DNA of 64,000 nt from Xenorhabdus szentirmaii DSM 16338 (lineage in GTDB: Bacteria > Pseudomonadota > Gammaproteobacteria > Enterobacterales > Enterobacteriaceae), in assembly GCF_002632585.1 (NCBI RefSeq), contig NZ_NIBV01000001.1, positions 1-64,000 of the forward strand, read 5' to 3'. The notes under the pieces were generated by a model that had not been told where the DNA came from, ran no database searches, and worked only from the letters and a program-made list of their open reading frames with translations. The translations under genes and the position numbers were made by a program. The stretch's first letter is position 1, and each line of letters begins with the position of its first letter. This document shows positions 35,274 to 44,494 of this stretch, in pieces.

Positions 35274-35533
35274 CATGTATTTCACGTAAATGCGGGAATA
35301 ACAATCACGGTTCGCCGGTGTCTTTACCTAAGCTCACAGATTCCCCGTAAGTACGGGGATAACTGAAATCTGGATGCTGCCGTTGCGGGTATAAGCACAG
35401 GTTCCCCGTAAGTACGGGGATAACTCACAGACAGTTAGAAGCCAATAATCCTTTTTAAATAGTTTCCTCATCGGTACAGAGATTGAACTGAAGAGATAAA
35501 TTGATTTGTTCTCTGTAAATACGAAGGTAAACC
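35274..35533. CRISPR. Degenerate CRISPR-like mini-array (type I-E style repeats) in the cI-cro region
   Basis: Two almost identical 30-base repeats (35335-35364 and 35396-35425, one difference) have the core palindrome CCCCGTA-AG-TACGGGG followed by ATAAC, like I-E repeats. They are 61 bases apart (31-base spacer). A degenerate copy (35274-35303) lies exactly one period to the left, and worse copies may lie at ~35462 and ~35507-35533. No cas genes are in the window. The sites could instead be repressor operators, but the regular 61-base period argues for CRISPR. Confidence 0.6.
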
Positions 35534-35548
35534 ACTCATGAGGCACTT

Positions 35549-36160
35549 ATGACTCTTGCTGATAGATTGAAAGAAGCCATGGCAGATAAAGGGCTTACCC
35601 AATCCGCTCTTGCAGAAAAAGCCGGCATGGCTCAATCCATGATATGGAAATTACTCTCAGGAAAAGCAGCCAAAACAGGTAAGCTCGTTGATTTGGCAAA
35701 GGCGCTTGGCGTACGCCCGGAATGGCTCAGTGATGGCAGCGGTAGTAAATATCAAACGGGTGAGGCTGATTTTGCTGTCATGCATGACAACCGTTATGTA
35801 CCTATAAAAATTTATGAGGAAGAACAAGAAACCCATGAATCATTCATGGTTCCTGCCCTTTCTGAACTGCAAACCCATTTTGATTCATGCCGGGCTTATC
35901 GTATCACCCAGAATACAGGCTGCGCTGAAGCGCCGGAAGGGACTTTAATCATTGTTGATAAAGATGAAGAAACTGCCAATGATGATTTAGTCTATGCGCG
36001 TATAGGCGATCATTATTCGGTTTATCGTTATAAGCAAGGTGGCTCAGTCAGCTTTTTGTCTGTTGACGACACGCGCATACCCTTGATAACCCTTTCACCT
36101 GGCATTGACATAATTGGTGTTATTGTTTATTTATTTCGTGACATGAAACGGAGACGATAA
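35549..36160 (+). CDS. CI-like prophage repressor (HTH + S24 peptidase)
   Basis: 203 residues. The N-terminal helix-turn-helix is at ~1-60 (MADKGLTQSALAEKAGMAQSMIWKLLSGKAAKTGK) and the C-terminal S24/LexA-like domain at ~100-200 (NTGCAEAPEGTLIIVDKDEE, YARIGDHYSVYRY). The usual catalytic Ser of S24 seems replaced in the NTGCAEAPEG stretch (normally GxSMxP), so RecA-stimulated self-cleavage may be lost. It maintains lysogeny and is divergent from cro. Confidence 0.88.
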   Translation: MTLADRLKEAMADKGLTQSALAEKAGMAQSMIWKLLSGKAAKTGKLVDLAKALGVRPEWLSDGSGSKYQTGEADFAVMHDNRYVPIKIYEEEQETHESFMVPALSELQTHFDSCRAYRITQNTGCAEAPEGTLIIVDKDEETANDDLVYARIGDHYSVYRYKQGGSVSFLSVDDTRIPLITLSPGIDIIGVIVYLFRDMKRRR

Positions 36161-36464
36161 TTCTCTCATTCCATATCAACCTTTCACGCATAACCTCCCG
36201 GTTTCACTCGAAATACGCCCAAATCTTTCCTCCCTTTACGCCAAGACACTGTTTTTTAACACAGCGTCTTGGGTGTTACTTGACTCATTGCAATTATCAA
36301 TTCATGAAACAATTTCAATCCTATAAAATTATTTAATATCAATGAGATAATTAAATAAAACCAATTTTTATCACTATAGGTATGGATTTAACAGAACTTA
36401 GGTGATAATGTTAGTCTCATCAAAGTGATAGGAATAATCACCAAAAGATTAATAGCGAGGATTT
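36161..36464. other. Intergenic region after cI
   Basis: About 300 bases; holds a terminator hairpin at 36241-36271 and AT-rich sequence likely to contain the promoter of the next small gene. Nothing else seen. Confidence 0.5.
36241..36271 (+). terminator. Hairpin after the prophage repressor gene
   Basis: CCAAGAC-A-CTGT pairs with ACAG-C-GTCTTGG around a T-rich loop; no long T run follows, so termination strength is uncertain. Confidence 0.55.
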
Positions 36465-36884
36465 ATGAGTACCTTTATTTCTGGCACTACCGAGAAACCG
36501 ACTACAAAACAAAAAAACGCCATAAGCATTAAATATATTATTGCAAATATCGCACAAGCAGACGTTTTGCACTCAGGAACAACACAGATCCCCTTTTTGG
36601 CAGACCCGCGTTTGAATTCATATAATAAGTACAAACACCGGAATAACTGCATGGATACAAAAAATAAAAAGGAATTCAAATATCATATACTGACGACCTA
36701 TCTGGCCAGCCAAAAACAGACAAAGCCGGCTCCTTGCTATAAATTAGAAACTATCATCGATTACGGTTATGCGCTCTATAAGCGGAGAGGACGGTATATG
36801 TATTTAATTGATATCATCCCTATTATTAAAACAAAAAATAAAACACCATTGGCAATAAAAAACCGTTACACAACAAACCAATAA
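36465..36884 (+). CDS. Hypothetical prophage protein
   Basis: 139 residues, Lys/Tyr/Ile-rich, AT-rich coding. GAGG is a few bases upstream of the ATG. No motif recognised; a basic, mostly beta/helix-mixed protein. It occupies the place where int or early accessory genes are expected. May be a moron or a decayed gene. Confidence 0.45.
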   Translation: MSTFISGTTEKPTTKQKNAISIKYIIANIAQADVLHSGTTQIPFLADPRLNSYNKYKHRNNCMDTKNKKEFKYHILTTYLASQKQTKPAPCYKLETIIDYGYALYKRRGRYMYLIDIIPIIKTKNKTPLAIKNRYTTNQ

Positions 36885-37216
36885 AATAAAAAATATAATT
36901 TTTATAAGTATAGAAACTTAATTACAGTGACTGCACTGGGGAATATTTCGATATAAATTTAGACCGGTTACACATAAGAAGAGAATATGAAATATATATT
37001 ATATGAGAACTACAAAGCTGGAATAATTTTTCATACTGATATGATGAACGAGAACCTGATGTGGTGATCTACAACTAAAGATTAAAAAAACTCAAATGGT
37101 ATTCCTCAGCACTGGACCGGAATACATCATTTTTGTGTGACGGATGTGAAGGTAACCACTGAAAAAGTTGTCAGGGTGGCTTTGGCAAGCAATTATCAGA
37201 AAGGAAGTAGTAAGTC
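36885..37216. other. AT-rich region with no supported gene
   Basis: About 330 bases before the AlpA-like gene. Only a 26-codon frame (from 36987) with a weak ribosome-binding site; probably the scar of a lost integrase region. Confidence 0.4.
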
Positions 37217-37399
37217 ATGGCAACGAGATACATTAGTCTTAAAGAAATGTGCAAATTGGTAGGGAAGAGCCATCCTACTTTGTGGCGGATGTGGGCAAAG
37301 AGAAACGAATTTCCAAAACCATCAAAGACAGAAAGCGGAATTTTTTTGGGCTGGCCTGAAGAAGTTTATGAAAAGTGGGTTAAAGAGAAAAATCCTTAA
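37217..37399 (+). CDS. AlpA-family regulator / excisionase
   Basis: 60 residues: YISLKEMCKLVGKSHPTLWRMWAKRNEFPKP and FLGWPEEVYEKW form the winged-helix AlpA fold. Such proteins control integrase expression or act as excisionase. It lies next to the tRNA att site but without the integrase it would serve. Confidence 0.85.
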   Translation: MATRYISLKEMCKLVGKSHPTLWRMWAKRNEFPKPSKTESGIFLGWPEEVYEKWVKEKNP

Positions 37400-37465
37400 G
37401 ACACCCATTAGAACACCTGCACTTCCTGCAGTATCTAGAAAAAATTGATAAGTTATTGATTTTAA

Positions 37466-37542
37466 TGGTACGCCCTACAGGATTCGAACCTGTGACCTAC
37501 GGCTTAGAAGGCCGTTGCTCTATCCAGCTGAGCTAAGGGCGC
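37466..37542 (-). tRNA. argU: tRNA-Arg (anticodon TCT)
   Basis: A 77-base cloverleaf on the minus strand: GCGCCCT acceptor, TAGCTCAGCTGGATAGAGCA D-arm region, anticodon loop with TCT, GGTTCGAATCC T-arm, and encoded CCA. It is the counterpart of E. coli argU beside folD, the DLP12 attachment site; here too the prophage abuts its 3' end. Confidence 0.97.
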
Positions 37543-37734
37543 ATTGCAATATGCAGAGAACTATCAACATCATTAATGCGTTGATATGAAAACGGATTAT
37601 ACGGGCATAATAGAATGAGTCAATGGTCTTTTCGCTCATATGCTCATTTTATGATTATCAATAAAACTGACAGGAGGTTCATGTTCTGACAAAATAGCGC
37701 CTATTCCTATACTTGATGGTGGAATCTTAAATAC

Positions 37735-38610
37735 ATGTCAGCACAAATTATTGATGGGAAAACGATTGCTCAGACAATCAGAAGCGAAGTTGCAGAAAAA
37801 GTCAGGTTGCGTATTGCCGCAGGAAAACGCGCTCCGGGTCTTGCCGTCGTTTTAGTGGGAGAAAACCCGGCTTCTCAAATTTATGTCGCAAGTAAACGTC
37901 GTGCTTGCGAAGAAGTCGGTTTTATGTCCCGCTCTTATGATTTACCTGATACCACTAGCGAAGCCGAATTACTCTCCCTGATAGATAACCTGAACGCCGA
38001 TACAGAAATCGATGGTATTTTAGTTCAACTTCCCCTGCCTGCCGGCATTGATAATGTCAAAGTACTGGAACGTATTCATCCAGATAAAGATGTGGATGGT
38101 TTCCATCCTTATAATATCGGTCGTCTGTGCCAGCGCTCCCCAAAACTGCGCCCTTGTACCCCCCGCGGCATTGTAACGCTGCTTGAACGTTGTAATATCA
38201 ATACTTATGGGCTAAATGCAGTTATTATCGGTGCTTCCAATATTGTCGGGCGTCCAATGAGCCTTGAGCTATTGTTGGCTGGCTGTACGACAACGGTAAC
38301 GCATCGTTTTACCAAAAATCTACGCCAGCATGTTGAGCAGGCTGATTTACTGGTCGTTGCTGTTGGGAAACCGAATTTTATTCCCGGCGAATGGATTAAA
38401 CCAGGTGCGATCGTGATTGATGTTGGCATTAATCGTCTGGAAAGCGGCAAAGTTATCGGTGATGTGGATTTCGATAACGCATCCGAGCGTGCCAGCTGGA
38501 TTTCTCCTGTTCCGGGAGGTGTCGGCCCGATGACGGTTGCAACATTGATTCAAAATACCTTGCAGGCATGCGAGGAATATCATGATGTAGATACAATTGA
38601 AGGTTATTGA
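37735..38610 (+). CDS. folD: Bifunctional methylenetetrahydrofolate dehydrogenase/cyclohydrolase
   Basis: 291 residues, near the usual 288. It interconverts 5,10-methylene-, methenyl- and 10-formyl-tetrahydrofolate in the cytosol, feeding purine synthesis. Seen: [18 protein letters not shown] (catalytic Lys), [25 protein letters not shown], and the NADP-binding [14 protein letters not shown]. The purEK genes lie 5 kb away. Confidence 0.97.
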   Translation: MSAQIIDGKTIAQTIRSEVAEKVRLRIAAGKRAPGLAVVLVGENPASQIYVASKRRACEEVGFMSRSYDLPDTTSEAELLSLIDNLNADTEIDGILVQLPLPAGIDNVKVLERIHPDKDVDGFHPYNIGRLCQRSPKLRPCTPRGIVTLLERCNINTYGLNAVIIGASNIVGRPMSLELLLAGCTTTVTHRFTKNLRQHVEQADLLVVAVGKPNFIPGEWIKPGAIVIDVGINRLESGKVIGDVDFDNASERASWISPVPGGVGPMTVATLIQNTLQACEEYHDVDTIEGY

Positions 38611-38822
38611 TGGAAATTTTTAATTTAGATGGTCACCCTTATGTTGAATTGTGCGATTTGCTGAAGTTCCAAGGGTGGAGTGAGAGTGGTGCAGCAGCAA
38701 AGGCAATGATTGCTGAGGGAGCTGTTCACGTTGATGGGCAGGTTGAAACTCGCAAACGCTGCAAAATTACTGCCGGTAAGGTTGTTTCATTTAATGGTGA
38801 TTCTGTTCGCGTTGAAGAATAA
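38610..38822 (+). CDS. ybcJ: Small S4-domain RNA-binding protein
   Basis: 70 residues with an S4-like fold (LCDLLKFQGWSESGAAAKAMIAEGAVHVDGQVETRKRCKI). It follows folD with overlapping stop and start (TGATG), the same pairing as in E. coli. It binds RNA; the target is not well defined. Confidence 0.92.
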   Translation: MEIFNLDGHPYVELCDLLKFQGWSESGAAAKAMIAEGAVHVDGQVETRKRCKITAGKVVSFNGDSVRVEE

Positions 38823-38845
38823 CGTATACCAATAATATTTTTCAG

Positions 38846-38880
38846 AAAACAGCATGTTATATTTTTAATATGCTGTTTTT
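38846..38880 (+). terminator. Terminator after folD-ybcJ
   Basis: AAAACAGCAT and ATGCTGTTTT pair across an AT-rich loop; a run of Ts follows. Confidence 0.8.
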
Positions 38881-39369
38881 CCATATGAATTTATTTCATT
38901 AAGTGCAACACACTGTATAAACAGTAAAATTAATAGGATGGTATATTATTGTCACCTTATTAATTTTTAAGTAGGTTATATAAGATAAATAGCAATTTCA
39001 TAATCAATACAAAAAATATCAATCCACATATAAATTAAATAAGAATATTAATTTTAAATGAATGTCATATTAATAATATGACTTTTTATTATTGCCTTTC
39101 AGAAAAAGCGGGGATCAATAAAGAAATTTCAAATCCTCCTCATCCAATTAAAACAGGAATAATAAAGATGAAAATCTGTGATGGATCGATACCCTATCGG
39201 TATTGCACAAGAATGTGGGGTGAAATTTGCTAGCTGCCGATTTTTCCGGTTTTATCCTTAAATATGTGATATTGGCGATATATTGATAAACATTCGTCCC
39301 AGCAATGTTTTTGTTTGCTAATAAGTTGCTATACTCAGAAACTTACGCACAACTGAAACGGAGTTAATT
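38881..39369. other. AT-rich intergenic region
   Basis: About 490 bases. No gene or RNA recognised; probable promoter of the small gene at 39370 in the last 100 bases (TATACT near 39330). Confidence 0.4.
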
Positions 39370-39606
39370 ATGTTAAGTAATAGAGCTGCACGAAGGTTGT
39401 TAGGTTTGTCTTATACTGTCAGTAACTCTAAGCGTGGAGTAAAAGTTTCTCTTCTTAATCTTGCCTCCGGTGATAGCTCACATCAACTACCTGAGCATCT
39501 GAGCCACTCTTCCTTTGTTGCTATGAAAAGGCACTCGGTTTCTGGAAAAGTATCCTATCATTCAGGGAAAGCTTTCTATCCTGAGTATCTGAATGCTCAT
39601 CGGTAA
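39370..39606 (+). CDS. Hypothetical 78-residue protein
   Basis: Basic, Ser/His-rich (LSNRAARRLLGLSYTVSNSKRG..., HSSFVAMKRHSVSGKVSYHSGKAFYPEY). CGGAG stands 8 bases before the ATG, and a strong terminator follows at 39680, so it is a real monocistronic unit. I do not recognise the family. It sits between ybcJ and cysS, where E. coli has ybcI. Confidence 0.6.
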   Translation: MLSNRAARRLLGLSYTVSNSKRGVKVSLLNLASGDSSHQLPEHLSHSSFVAMKRHSVSGKVSYHSGKAFYPEYLNAHR

Positions 39607-39679
39607 ATCTGCCTGTTTTTATTTCGTTCACAGATTACGACTAAAAATATAGCTGTAAAAACGTGAATACAATAAAAAC

Positions 39680-39706
39680 TGAACCGCCCATATAAGGGGC
39701 GGTTCA
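39680..39706. terminator. Bidirectional terminator between the 78-aa gene and cysS
   Basis: TGAACCGCCC and GGGCGGTTCA form a perfect 10-bp stem with a 7-base loop. AT-rich flanks on both sides; serves convergent transcription. Confidence 0.85.
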
Positions 39707-39769
39707 AAGGGAATTTCAGCAGCTAAACTTCAACGCCTGAATTTCGATACCTGGCTGTGTAAAAACCGG

Positions 39770-41152
39770 TTACTTACGACGCCAGGTTGTTCCCTGTGCG
39801 CCATCTTCCAACTCAATGCCCATCTCATTTAACTGATTGCGGGCAGCATCGGCCAATGCCCACTCTTTGTTTTTGCGAGCATCATTACGTTGTTTGATGA
39901 GTTCTTCAATTTGAGCAACGTCATCATCCACTTGTGCCCCACTTTGCAGGAAATGTTCTGGATCTTGTTCCAACAAGCCAAGAATTTTCGCTAACTCACG
40001 CAATTCAGCTGCCAGACCATTAGCGGCAACCTTATCTTCTGTCTTCAATCGGTTGATTTCACGTGTCATATCAAACAAGACTGAATAAGCTTCTGATGTA
40101 TTGAAGTCATCATTCATCGCTTCCATGAAGCGCGCTTTAAATGCTTCCCCGCCTGTAGGCTGAGCCGATTTATCTGTGCCGCGCAAGGAAGTATAGAGGC
40201 GTTCCAGGGAAGTACGCGCCTGTTTCAGGTTCTCTTCCGTATAGTTCAACTGACTGCGGTAGTGGCCGGACAGCAAGAAATAACGCACAGTTTCAGCATC
40301 GTAATATCCGAGCACATCACGGATAGTGAAGAAATTATCCAGTGACTTGGACATTTTTTCTTTATCCACCATGACCATGCCGGAATGCATCCAATAGTTA
40401 ACGTAAGGGCCATCATGTGCACAGGTCGATTGAGCAATCTCATTTTCATGGTGCGGGAACATCAAATCTGAGCCACCGCCATGAATGTCAAAATGATGGC
40501 CAAGTGTCTTGCTATTCATGGCAGAACATTCAATGTGCCAGCCGGGACGACCCGCCCCCCATGGAGATTCCCAGCTTGGCTCACCGGGTTTGGACATTTT
40601 CCACAATACAAAATCCATTGGGTTGCGTTTTGCATCTGCCACTTCAACACGGGCACCTGCCTGCAATTGCTCTAAATCCTGACGGGACAGCCGACCGTAA
40701 TTTGGATTGGTATCAATGGCAAACATGACATCGCCATTAGTGGCAACATAAGCATGACCACGCTTAATCAATTCTTCCGTGATCTCAATAATTTCCGGAA
40801 TGTGATGTGTTGCACGGGGTTCTAAATCCGGGCGCAGGATATTCAATGCATCAAAATCATTGTGCATCTCTGCCAGCATACGTGTCGTCAAATCGTCACA
40901 GCTTTCATTGTTTTCAATTGCACGCTTGATGATTTTATCATCTACGTCAGTGACGTTACGGACATAGGTCAGATCATATCCCAAGTAACGCAAATAACGT
41001 GCAATGGCATCAAATGCAACAAACGTTCTGCCATGACCAATATGACATAAGTCATAAATGGTGATACCACACACGTACATGCCCACTTTTCCTTCATGAA
41101 TCGGCTTAAATTCTTCTTTTTGGCGACTGAGAGTATTGAAAATTTTTAGCAT
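39770..41152 (-). CDS. cysS: Cysteinyl-tRNA synthetase
   Basis: 460 residues (family 461). It attaches Cys to tRNA-Cys. Class I signatures: CHIGHGRT (HIGH) near residue 37 and [10 protein letters not shown] (KMSKS) near 265, plus the zinc ligands around GWHIECSAM and [13 protein letters not shown] 41152 is chosen by family length; a longer open frame upstream lacks conservation. Confidence 0.97.
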   Translation of the reverse strand: MLKIFNTLSRQKEEFKPIHEGKVGMYVCGITIYDLCHIGHGRTFVAFDAIARYLRYLGYDLTYVRNVTDVDDKIIKRAIENNESCDDLTTRMLAEMHNDFDALNILRPDLEPRATHHIPEIIEITEELIKRGHAYVATNGDVMFAIDTNPNYGRLSRQDLEQLQAGARVEVADAKRNPMDFVLWKMSKPGEPSWESPWGAGRPGWHIECSAMNSKTLGHHFDIHGGGSDLMFPHHENEIAQSTCAHDGPYVNYWMHSGMVMVDKEKMSKSLDNFFTIRDVLGYYDAETVRYFLLSGHYRSQLNYTEENLKQARTSLERLYTSLRGTDKSAQPTGGEAFKARFMEAMNDDFNTSEAYSVLFDMTREINRLKTEDKVAANGLAAELRELAKILGLLEQDPEHFLQSGAQVDDDVAQIEELIKQRNDARKNKEWALADAARNQLNEMGIELEDGAQGTTWRRK

Positions 41153-41423
41153 CAGTGGGTTTTCCGTAAAATTGATGTACGTGTAATAATTTCGTATGAA
41201 TTTGCTGATTATAAGCTTCTTCATCAGCAAGATAAATAAACTAGGGCAAAGGGAAGCCAGACAAGTTATTTCACCTTGATATGAAATGCTTTGCAAGTAC
41301 TGTCAGTTTACCTGAGCGGATACTCTTTCAGAATACTGACTCAAATTCTCAGATATGGTATAACTGCGTCTTTCCGAGCCCCTAAATATAGGGTCAACCA
41401 AAACTATTATTAGGATTTCTACT

Positions 41424-41918
41424 ATGGTGACTTTCCACACCAACTTTGGCGATATTGTAATCAAGACATTTGCTGATAAAGCGCCTGTGACTGTCGAAAA
41501 CTTCTTAAGTTACTGCTCCGAAGGTTTTTATGACAACACGATTTTTCACCGTGTTATCAACGGATTCATGATCCAAGGCGGTGGTTTTGAACCTGGCATG
41601 AAACAAAAAATGACTAAGGACCCCGTCAATAACGAAGCCAATAATGGTCTGAAAAACAGCCGTGGTACTCTCGCAATGGCACGTACCAATGATCCGCACT
41701 CCGCAACGGCTCAGTTCTTCATCAACGTTGTTGACAACGATTTCCTGAACTTCCGTTCAGAACGCCCGGATGGCTGGGGTTATTGTGTATTCGCTGAAGT
41801 TGTTGAAGGCATGGAAGTTGTTGATAAAATCAAAGCGGTTTCCACTGGCCGTAGCGGTATGCACCAAGATGTTCCACACGAAGATGTGATCATCGAACGT
41901 GTTACCGTTAGCGAATAA
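41424..41918 (+). CDS. ppiB: Peptidyl-prolyl cis-trans isomerase B (cytosolic cyclophilin)
   Basis: 164 residues, full length. The cyclophilin active site is visible ([31 protein letters not shown]). No signal peptide, so cytosolic. Divergent from cysS and upstream of lpxH as in E. coli. Confidence 0.97.
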   Translation: MVTFHTNFGDIVIKTFADKAPVTVENFLSYCSEGFYDNTIFHRVINGFMIQGGGFEPGMKQKMTKDPVNNEANNGLKNSRGTLAMARTNDPHSATAQFFINVVDNDFLNFRSERPDGWGYCVFAEVVEGMEVVDKIKAVSTGRSGMHQDVPHEDVIIERVTVSE

Positions 41919-41946
41919 TCACTGCCAGAACAGAATTAACCATAAT

Positions 41947-42669
41947 ATGAGTACACTGTTGATCGCAGATTTACATCTCAGTGAACAAGAACCGGCAATT
42001 ACTGCCGGTTTTCTGCGTTTTTTGCGGGAAGAGGCAATCCATGCTGAGCGTCTTTATATCCTTGGGGATTTTTTCAATTATTGGATAGGTGATGACGATC
42101 CCAACCCTTTTCACACCAAAATCGCAAAAGCACTTTATGAACTGAAGCAAAAAGGCATTCCTTGTTATTTCATTCATGGCAATCGTGATTTTTTGCTTGG
42201 TTCTCGTTTTGCCAAAGAAAGCGGATTAATCCTGCTGCCACAGGAAACTGTGCTGGAATTGTATGATAAACGTATTTTGATCTTACATGGTGATACGTTA
42301 TGTACCGATGATATCGGTTACCAGCAATATCGCAAGCGGGTTCATACTCCGTGGATACAACGCTTATTTTTGCTCCTTCCTCTCTTTATTCGTTTAAAAA
42401 TCGCTGCCAAGATGCGTGCAGGAAGCCAGTCCGCCAATAGCAAGAAATCCGAAGAGATTATGGATGTCAATCAACAAGCTGTTGTTGAGTGTTTCAAAAA
42501 ATATCAAGTCGACTGGATAATTCATGGGCATACCCATCGCCCCGCGATCCATGATATGAACGTGGATGATAAGACCGTATATCGTGGAGTATTAGGTGCA
42601 TGGCATGAGCAAGGGTCAATGTTCAAAGTTACAAAAACATCCGTTGAGCTGATTTCTTTTCCTTTTTAA
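41947..42669 (+). CDS. lpxH: UDP-2,3-diacylglucosamine diphosphatase
   Basis: 240 residues, full length. It hydrolyses UDP-2,3-diacylglucosamine to lipid X in lipid A synthesis. The metallophosphoesterase motifs are [28 protein letters not shown], and [13 protein letters not shown] 41947 gives the family length; it lies 28 bases after ppiB. Confidence 0.97.
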   Translation: MSTLLIADLHLSEQEPAITAGFLRFLREEAIHAERLYILGDFFNYWIGDDDPNPFHTKIAKALYELKQKGIPCYFIHGNRDFLLGSRFAKESGLILLPQETVLELYDKRILILHGDTLCTDDIGYQQYRKRVHTPWIQRLFLLLPLFIRLKIAAKMRAGSQSANSKKSEEIMDVNQQAVVECFKKYQVDWIIHGHTHRPAIHDMNVDDKTVYRGVLGAWHEQGSMFKVTKTSVELISFPF

Positions 42670-42706
42670 TTCCCTTAATTTTTGGAAAAAATCACTAAAT
42701 TAAACA

Positions 42707-42722
42707 ACGCAAACGTTTTCCT
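42707..42722 (+). promoter_or_regulatory. PurR box upstream of purE
   Basis: ACGCAAACGTTTTCCT matches the E. coli PurR operator (ACGCAAACGTTTTCGT) at 15 of 16 positions and lies 80 bases before purE, where PurR represses purEK in response to hypoxanthine/guanine. Confidence 0.88.
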
Positions 42723-42802
42723 TCCTGAATTGGCGTGATATGATCCATCATCTCAATATCATCTTTGTTCTGGTAGATATCCAATACAGGAGCATCTGAG
42801 TT

Positions 42803-43357
42803 ATGACGGCCAGTCTTGATCCCGAAGCAACTATTACTTCCATCGCAGCAACAAAAATGCACCATAGTGCCAAAATCGCCATCGTCATGGGTTCAAAGAG
42901 CGACTGGTCAACGATGCAACACGCCGCCGATATTCTGACTTCTCTTGCGATACCTTTTCATGTTGAAATTGTCTCTGCGCACCGTACACCGGATAAGCTT
43001 TTTCATTTTGCTGAACATGCCAAGAAAAATGGTTTTGAGGTCATTATCGCGGGTGCTGGTGGTGCCGCACATTTGCCGGGCATGTTAGCCGCCAAAACAC
43101 TGGTGCCTGTGTTTGGCGTTCCAGTACAAAGTGCTGCGCTGAGTGGCATCGACAGCCTTTACTCTATCGTTCAAATGCCAAAAGGTATCCCAGTGGGAAC
43201 GTTGGCTATCGGTAAAGCAGGTGCAGCCAACGCGGCGCTATTGGCCGCACAGGTATTGGCTTTGCATGATAATGTTCTGTTTCAACGCCTGTCAGACTGG
43301 CGCCAAACACAAACTCAGGATGTCTTGGATAATCCTGATCCGCGGGAGGAAGTATGA
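42803..43357 (+). CDS. purE: N5-carboxyaminoimidazole ribonucleotide mutase
   Basis: 184 codons from this ATG (AGGAG 10 bases upstream); an internal ATG at 42857 gives 166 residues, nearer the usual 169, but has no ribosome-binding site. It converts N5-CAIR to CAIR in purine synthesis. Active-site features: [30 protein letters not shown]. It overlaps purK by ATGA. Confidence 0.96.
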   Translation: MTASLDPEATITSIAATKMHHSAKIAIVMGSKSDWSTMQHAADILTSLAIPFHVEIVSAHRTPDKLFHFAEHAKKNGFEVIIAGAGGAAHLPGMLAAKTLVPVFGVPVQSAALSGIDSLYSIVQMPKGIPVGTLAIGKAGAANAALLAAQVLALHDNVLFQRLSDWRQTQTQDVLDNPDPREEV

Positions 43358-44421
43358 AACCTGTTTGTGTATTGGGAAATGGTCAGTTAGGCCGAATGCT
43401 GCGTCAGGCGGGAGAACCGCTGGGGATTGCCGTTTATCCCGTAGGGTTGGATGCAGAGCCGGAAGCCGTGCCTTATCAGAGCAGCATTATTACCGCTGAA
43501 ATTGAACGTTGGCCGGAAACACCGCTGACTCGGGAGCTTGCTCATCACAAGGCTTTTATCAATCGCGATATTTTTCCACAACTGGCCGATCGCCTGCCGC
43601 AAAAACAACTGATGGAGACGTTGGGATTGGCGACAGCCCCTTGGCAACTGCTTTCCGATCCCAGCCAATGGCCCCAGTTATTTGCTGAGTTAGATGACTT
43701 TATTATCGTTAAACGCCGGACCGGTGGCTATGATGGGCGAGGCCAATGGCGAATCCGCCCCGGTGATGAAACAAAATTACCCCCTGAAATATACGGCGAA
43801 TGCATTGTAGAACAAGGCATTCCATTTTCAGGGGAAGTGTCTTTGGTTGGGGCACGTAATGCGCAAGGTGAGTCTGTATTTTATACGCTGACTCATAATC
43901 TGCATCAGGAAGGTATTTTGCGTACCAGTGTTGCGTTACCTGATGCAGATAAGACATTACAGCAACAAGCAGAAAAAATGCTCTCTTCCATTATGGATCA
44001 CCTAAATTATGTCGGTGTAATGGCAATGGAGTGTTTTATTGTTGGCGATCGTTTATTAATTAACGAACTGGCTCCGCGTGTTCATAATAGCGGCCACTGG
44101 ACACAAAACGGGGCGTCAATCAGTCAATTTGAGCTTCACTTACGGGCTATTTTGGATCTGCCCATGCCTCAACCTGAAATTTTTTCGCCCTCAATCATGA
44201 TCAACCTGATTGGCACAGAAATAAATACAGAATGGCTTAATTTACCGCTGGTTCGTTTACATTGGTATGAAAAAGAAGTGCGGCCAGCACGCAAAGTCGG
44301 GCATCTAAATCTGGTTCATGCTGACAGTCATATATTAAAAGCGACATTACAAAAATTAATTCCGTTAATGCCTGAAGAATATCAAAGTGGGCTGGAATGG
44401 GTACAACATAAGCTGGGTTAA
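43354..44421 (+). CDS. purK: N5-carboxyaminoimidazole ribonucleotide synthase
   Basis: 355 residues, full length, ATP-grasp fold. It makes N5-CAIR from AIR, bicarbonate and ATP. Seen: [11 protein letters not shown] at the N-terminus, [13 protein letters not shown], and the Mg/ATP site [17 protein letters not shown]. Translationally coupled to purE. Confidence 0.97.
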   Translation: MKPVCVLGNGQLGRMLRQAGEPLGIAVYPVGLDAEPEAVPYQSSIITAEIERWPETPLTRELAHHKAFINRDIFPQLADRLPQKQLMETLGLATAPWQLLSDPSQWPQLFAELDDFIIVKRRTGGYDGRGQWRIRPGDETKLPPEIYGECIVEQGIPFSGEVSLVGARNAQGESVFYTLTHNLHQEGILRTSVALPDADKTLQQQAEKMLSSIMDHLNYVGVMAMECFIVGDRLLINELAPRVHNSGHWTQNGASISQFELHLRAILDLPMPQPEIFSPSIMINLIGTEINTEWLNLPLVRLHWYEKEVRPARKVGHLNLVHADSHILKATLQKLIPLMPEEYQSGLEWVQHKLG

Positions 44422-44437
44422 AGAACATCACAGAGAA

Positions 44438-44468
44438 AGCGGTAAGCCATACTTTATGCCTTACCGCT
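44438..44468. terminator. Bidirectional terminator between purK and the rib-like operon
   Basis: AGCGGTAAG-C-CATA and TATG-C-CTTACCGCT form a long stem; it serves purK on one strand and the convergent operon on the other. Confidence 0.85.
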
Positions 44469-44494
44469 GGGCGTTCTGGATATATCAACAATTT

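Larger units (their letters stand above)
8894..37465. mobile_element. Cryptic lambda-plan siphoprophage next to tRNA-Arg(TCT)
   Basis: Gene order from right to left is CI/Cro, replication, Q, methyltransferase, lysis, terminase, HK97-type head, lambda-type tail to gpJ. The right end abuts the 3' end of tRNA-Arg(TCT), the insertion site of DLP12 in E. coli. No integrase is seen between cI and the tRNA, only an AlpA-like gene, and no tail-fibre genes follow gpJ. No second copy of the tRNA end is visible, so the left att site is lost or outside the window. The left limit could also be 6629 if the retron is phage cargo. Confidence 0.85.

Noticed and set aside
35335..35425. Ordinary CI/Cro operators as the only explanation for the palindromes
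   Set aside because: The 30-base unit with ATAAC tail and fixed 61-base period fits a CRISPR repeat better than lambda-type operators spaced about 20-25 bases; kept as an alternative.
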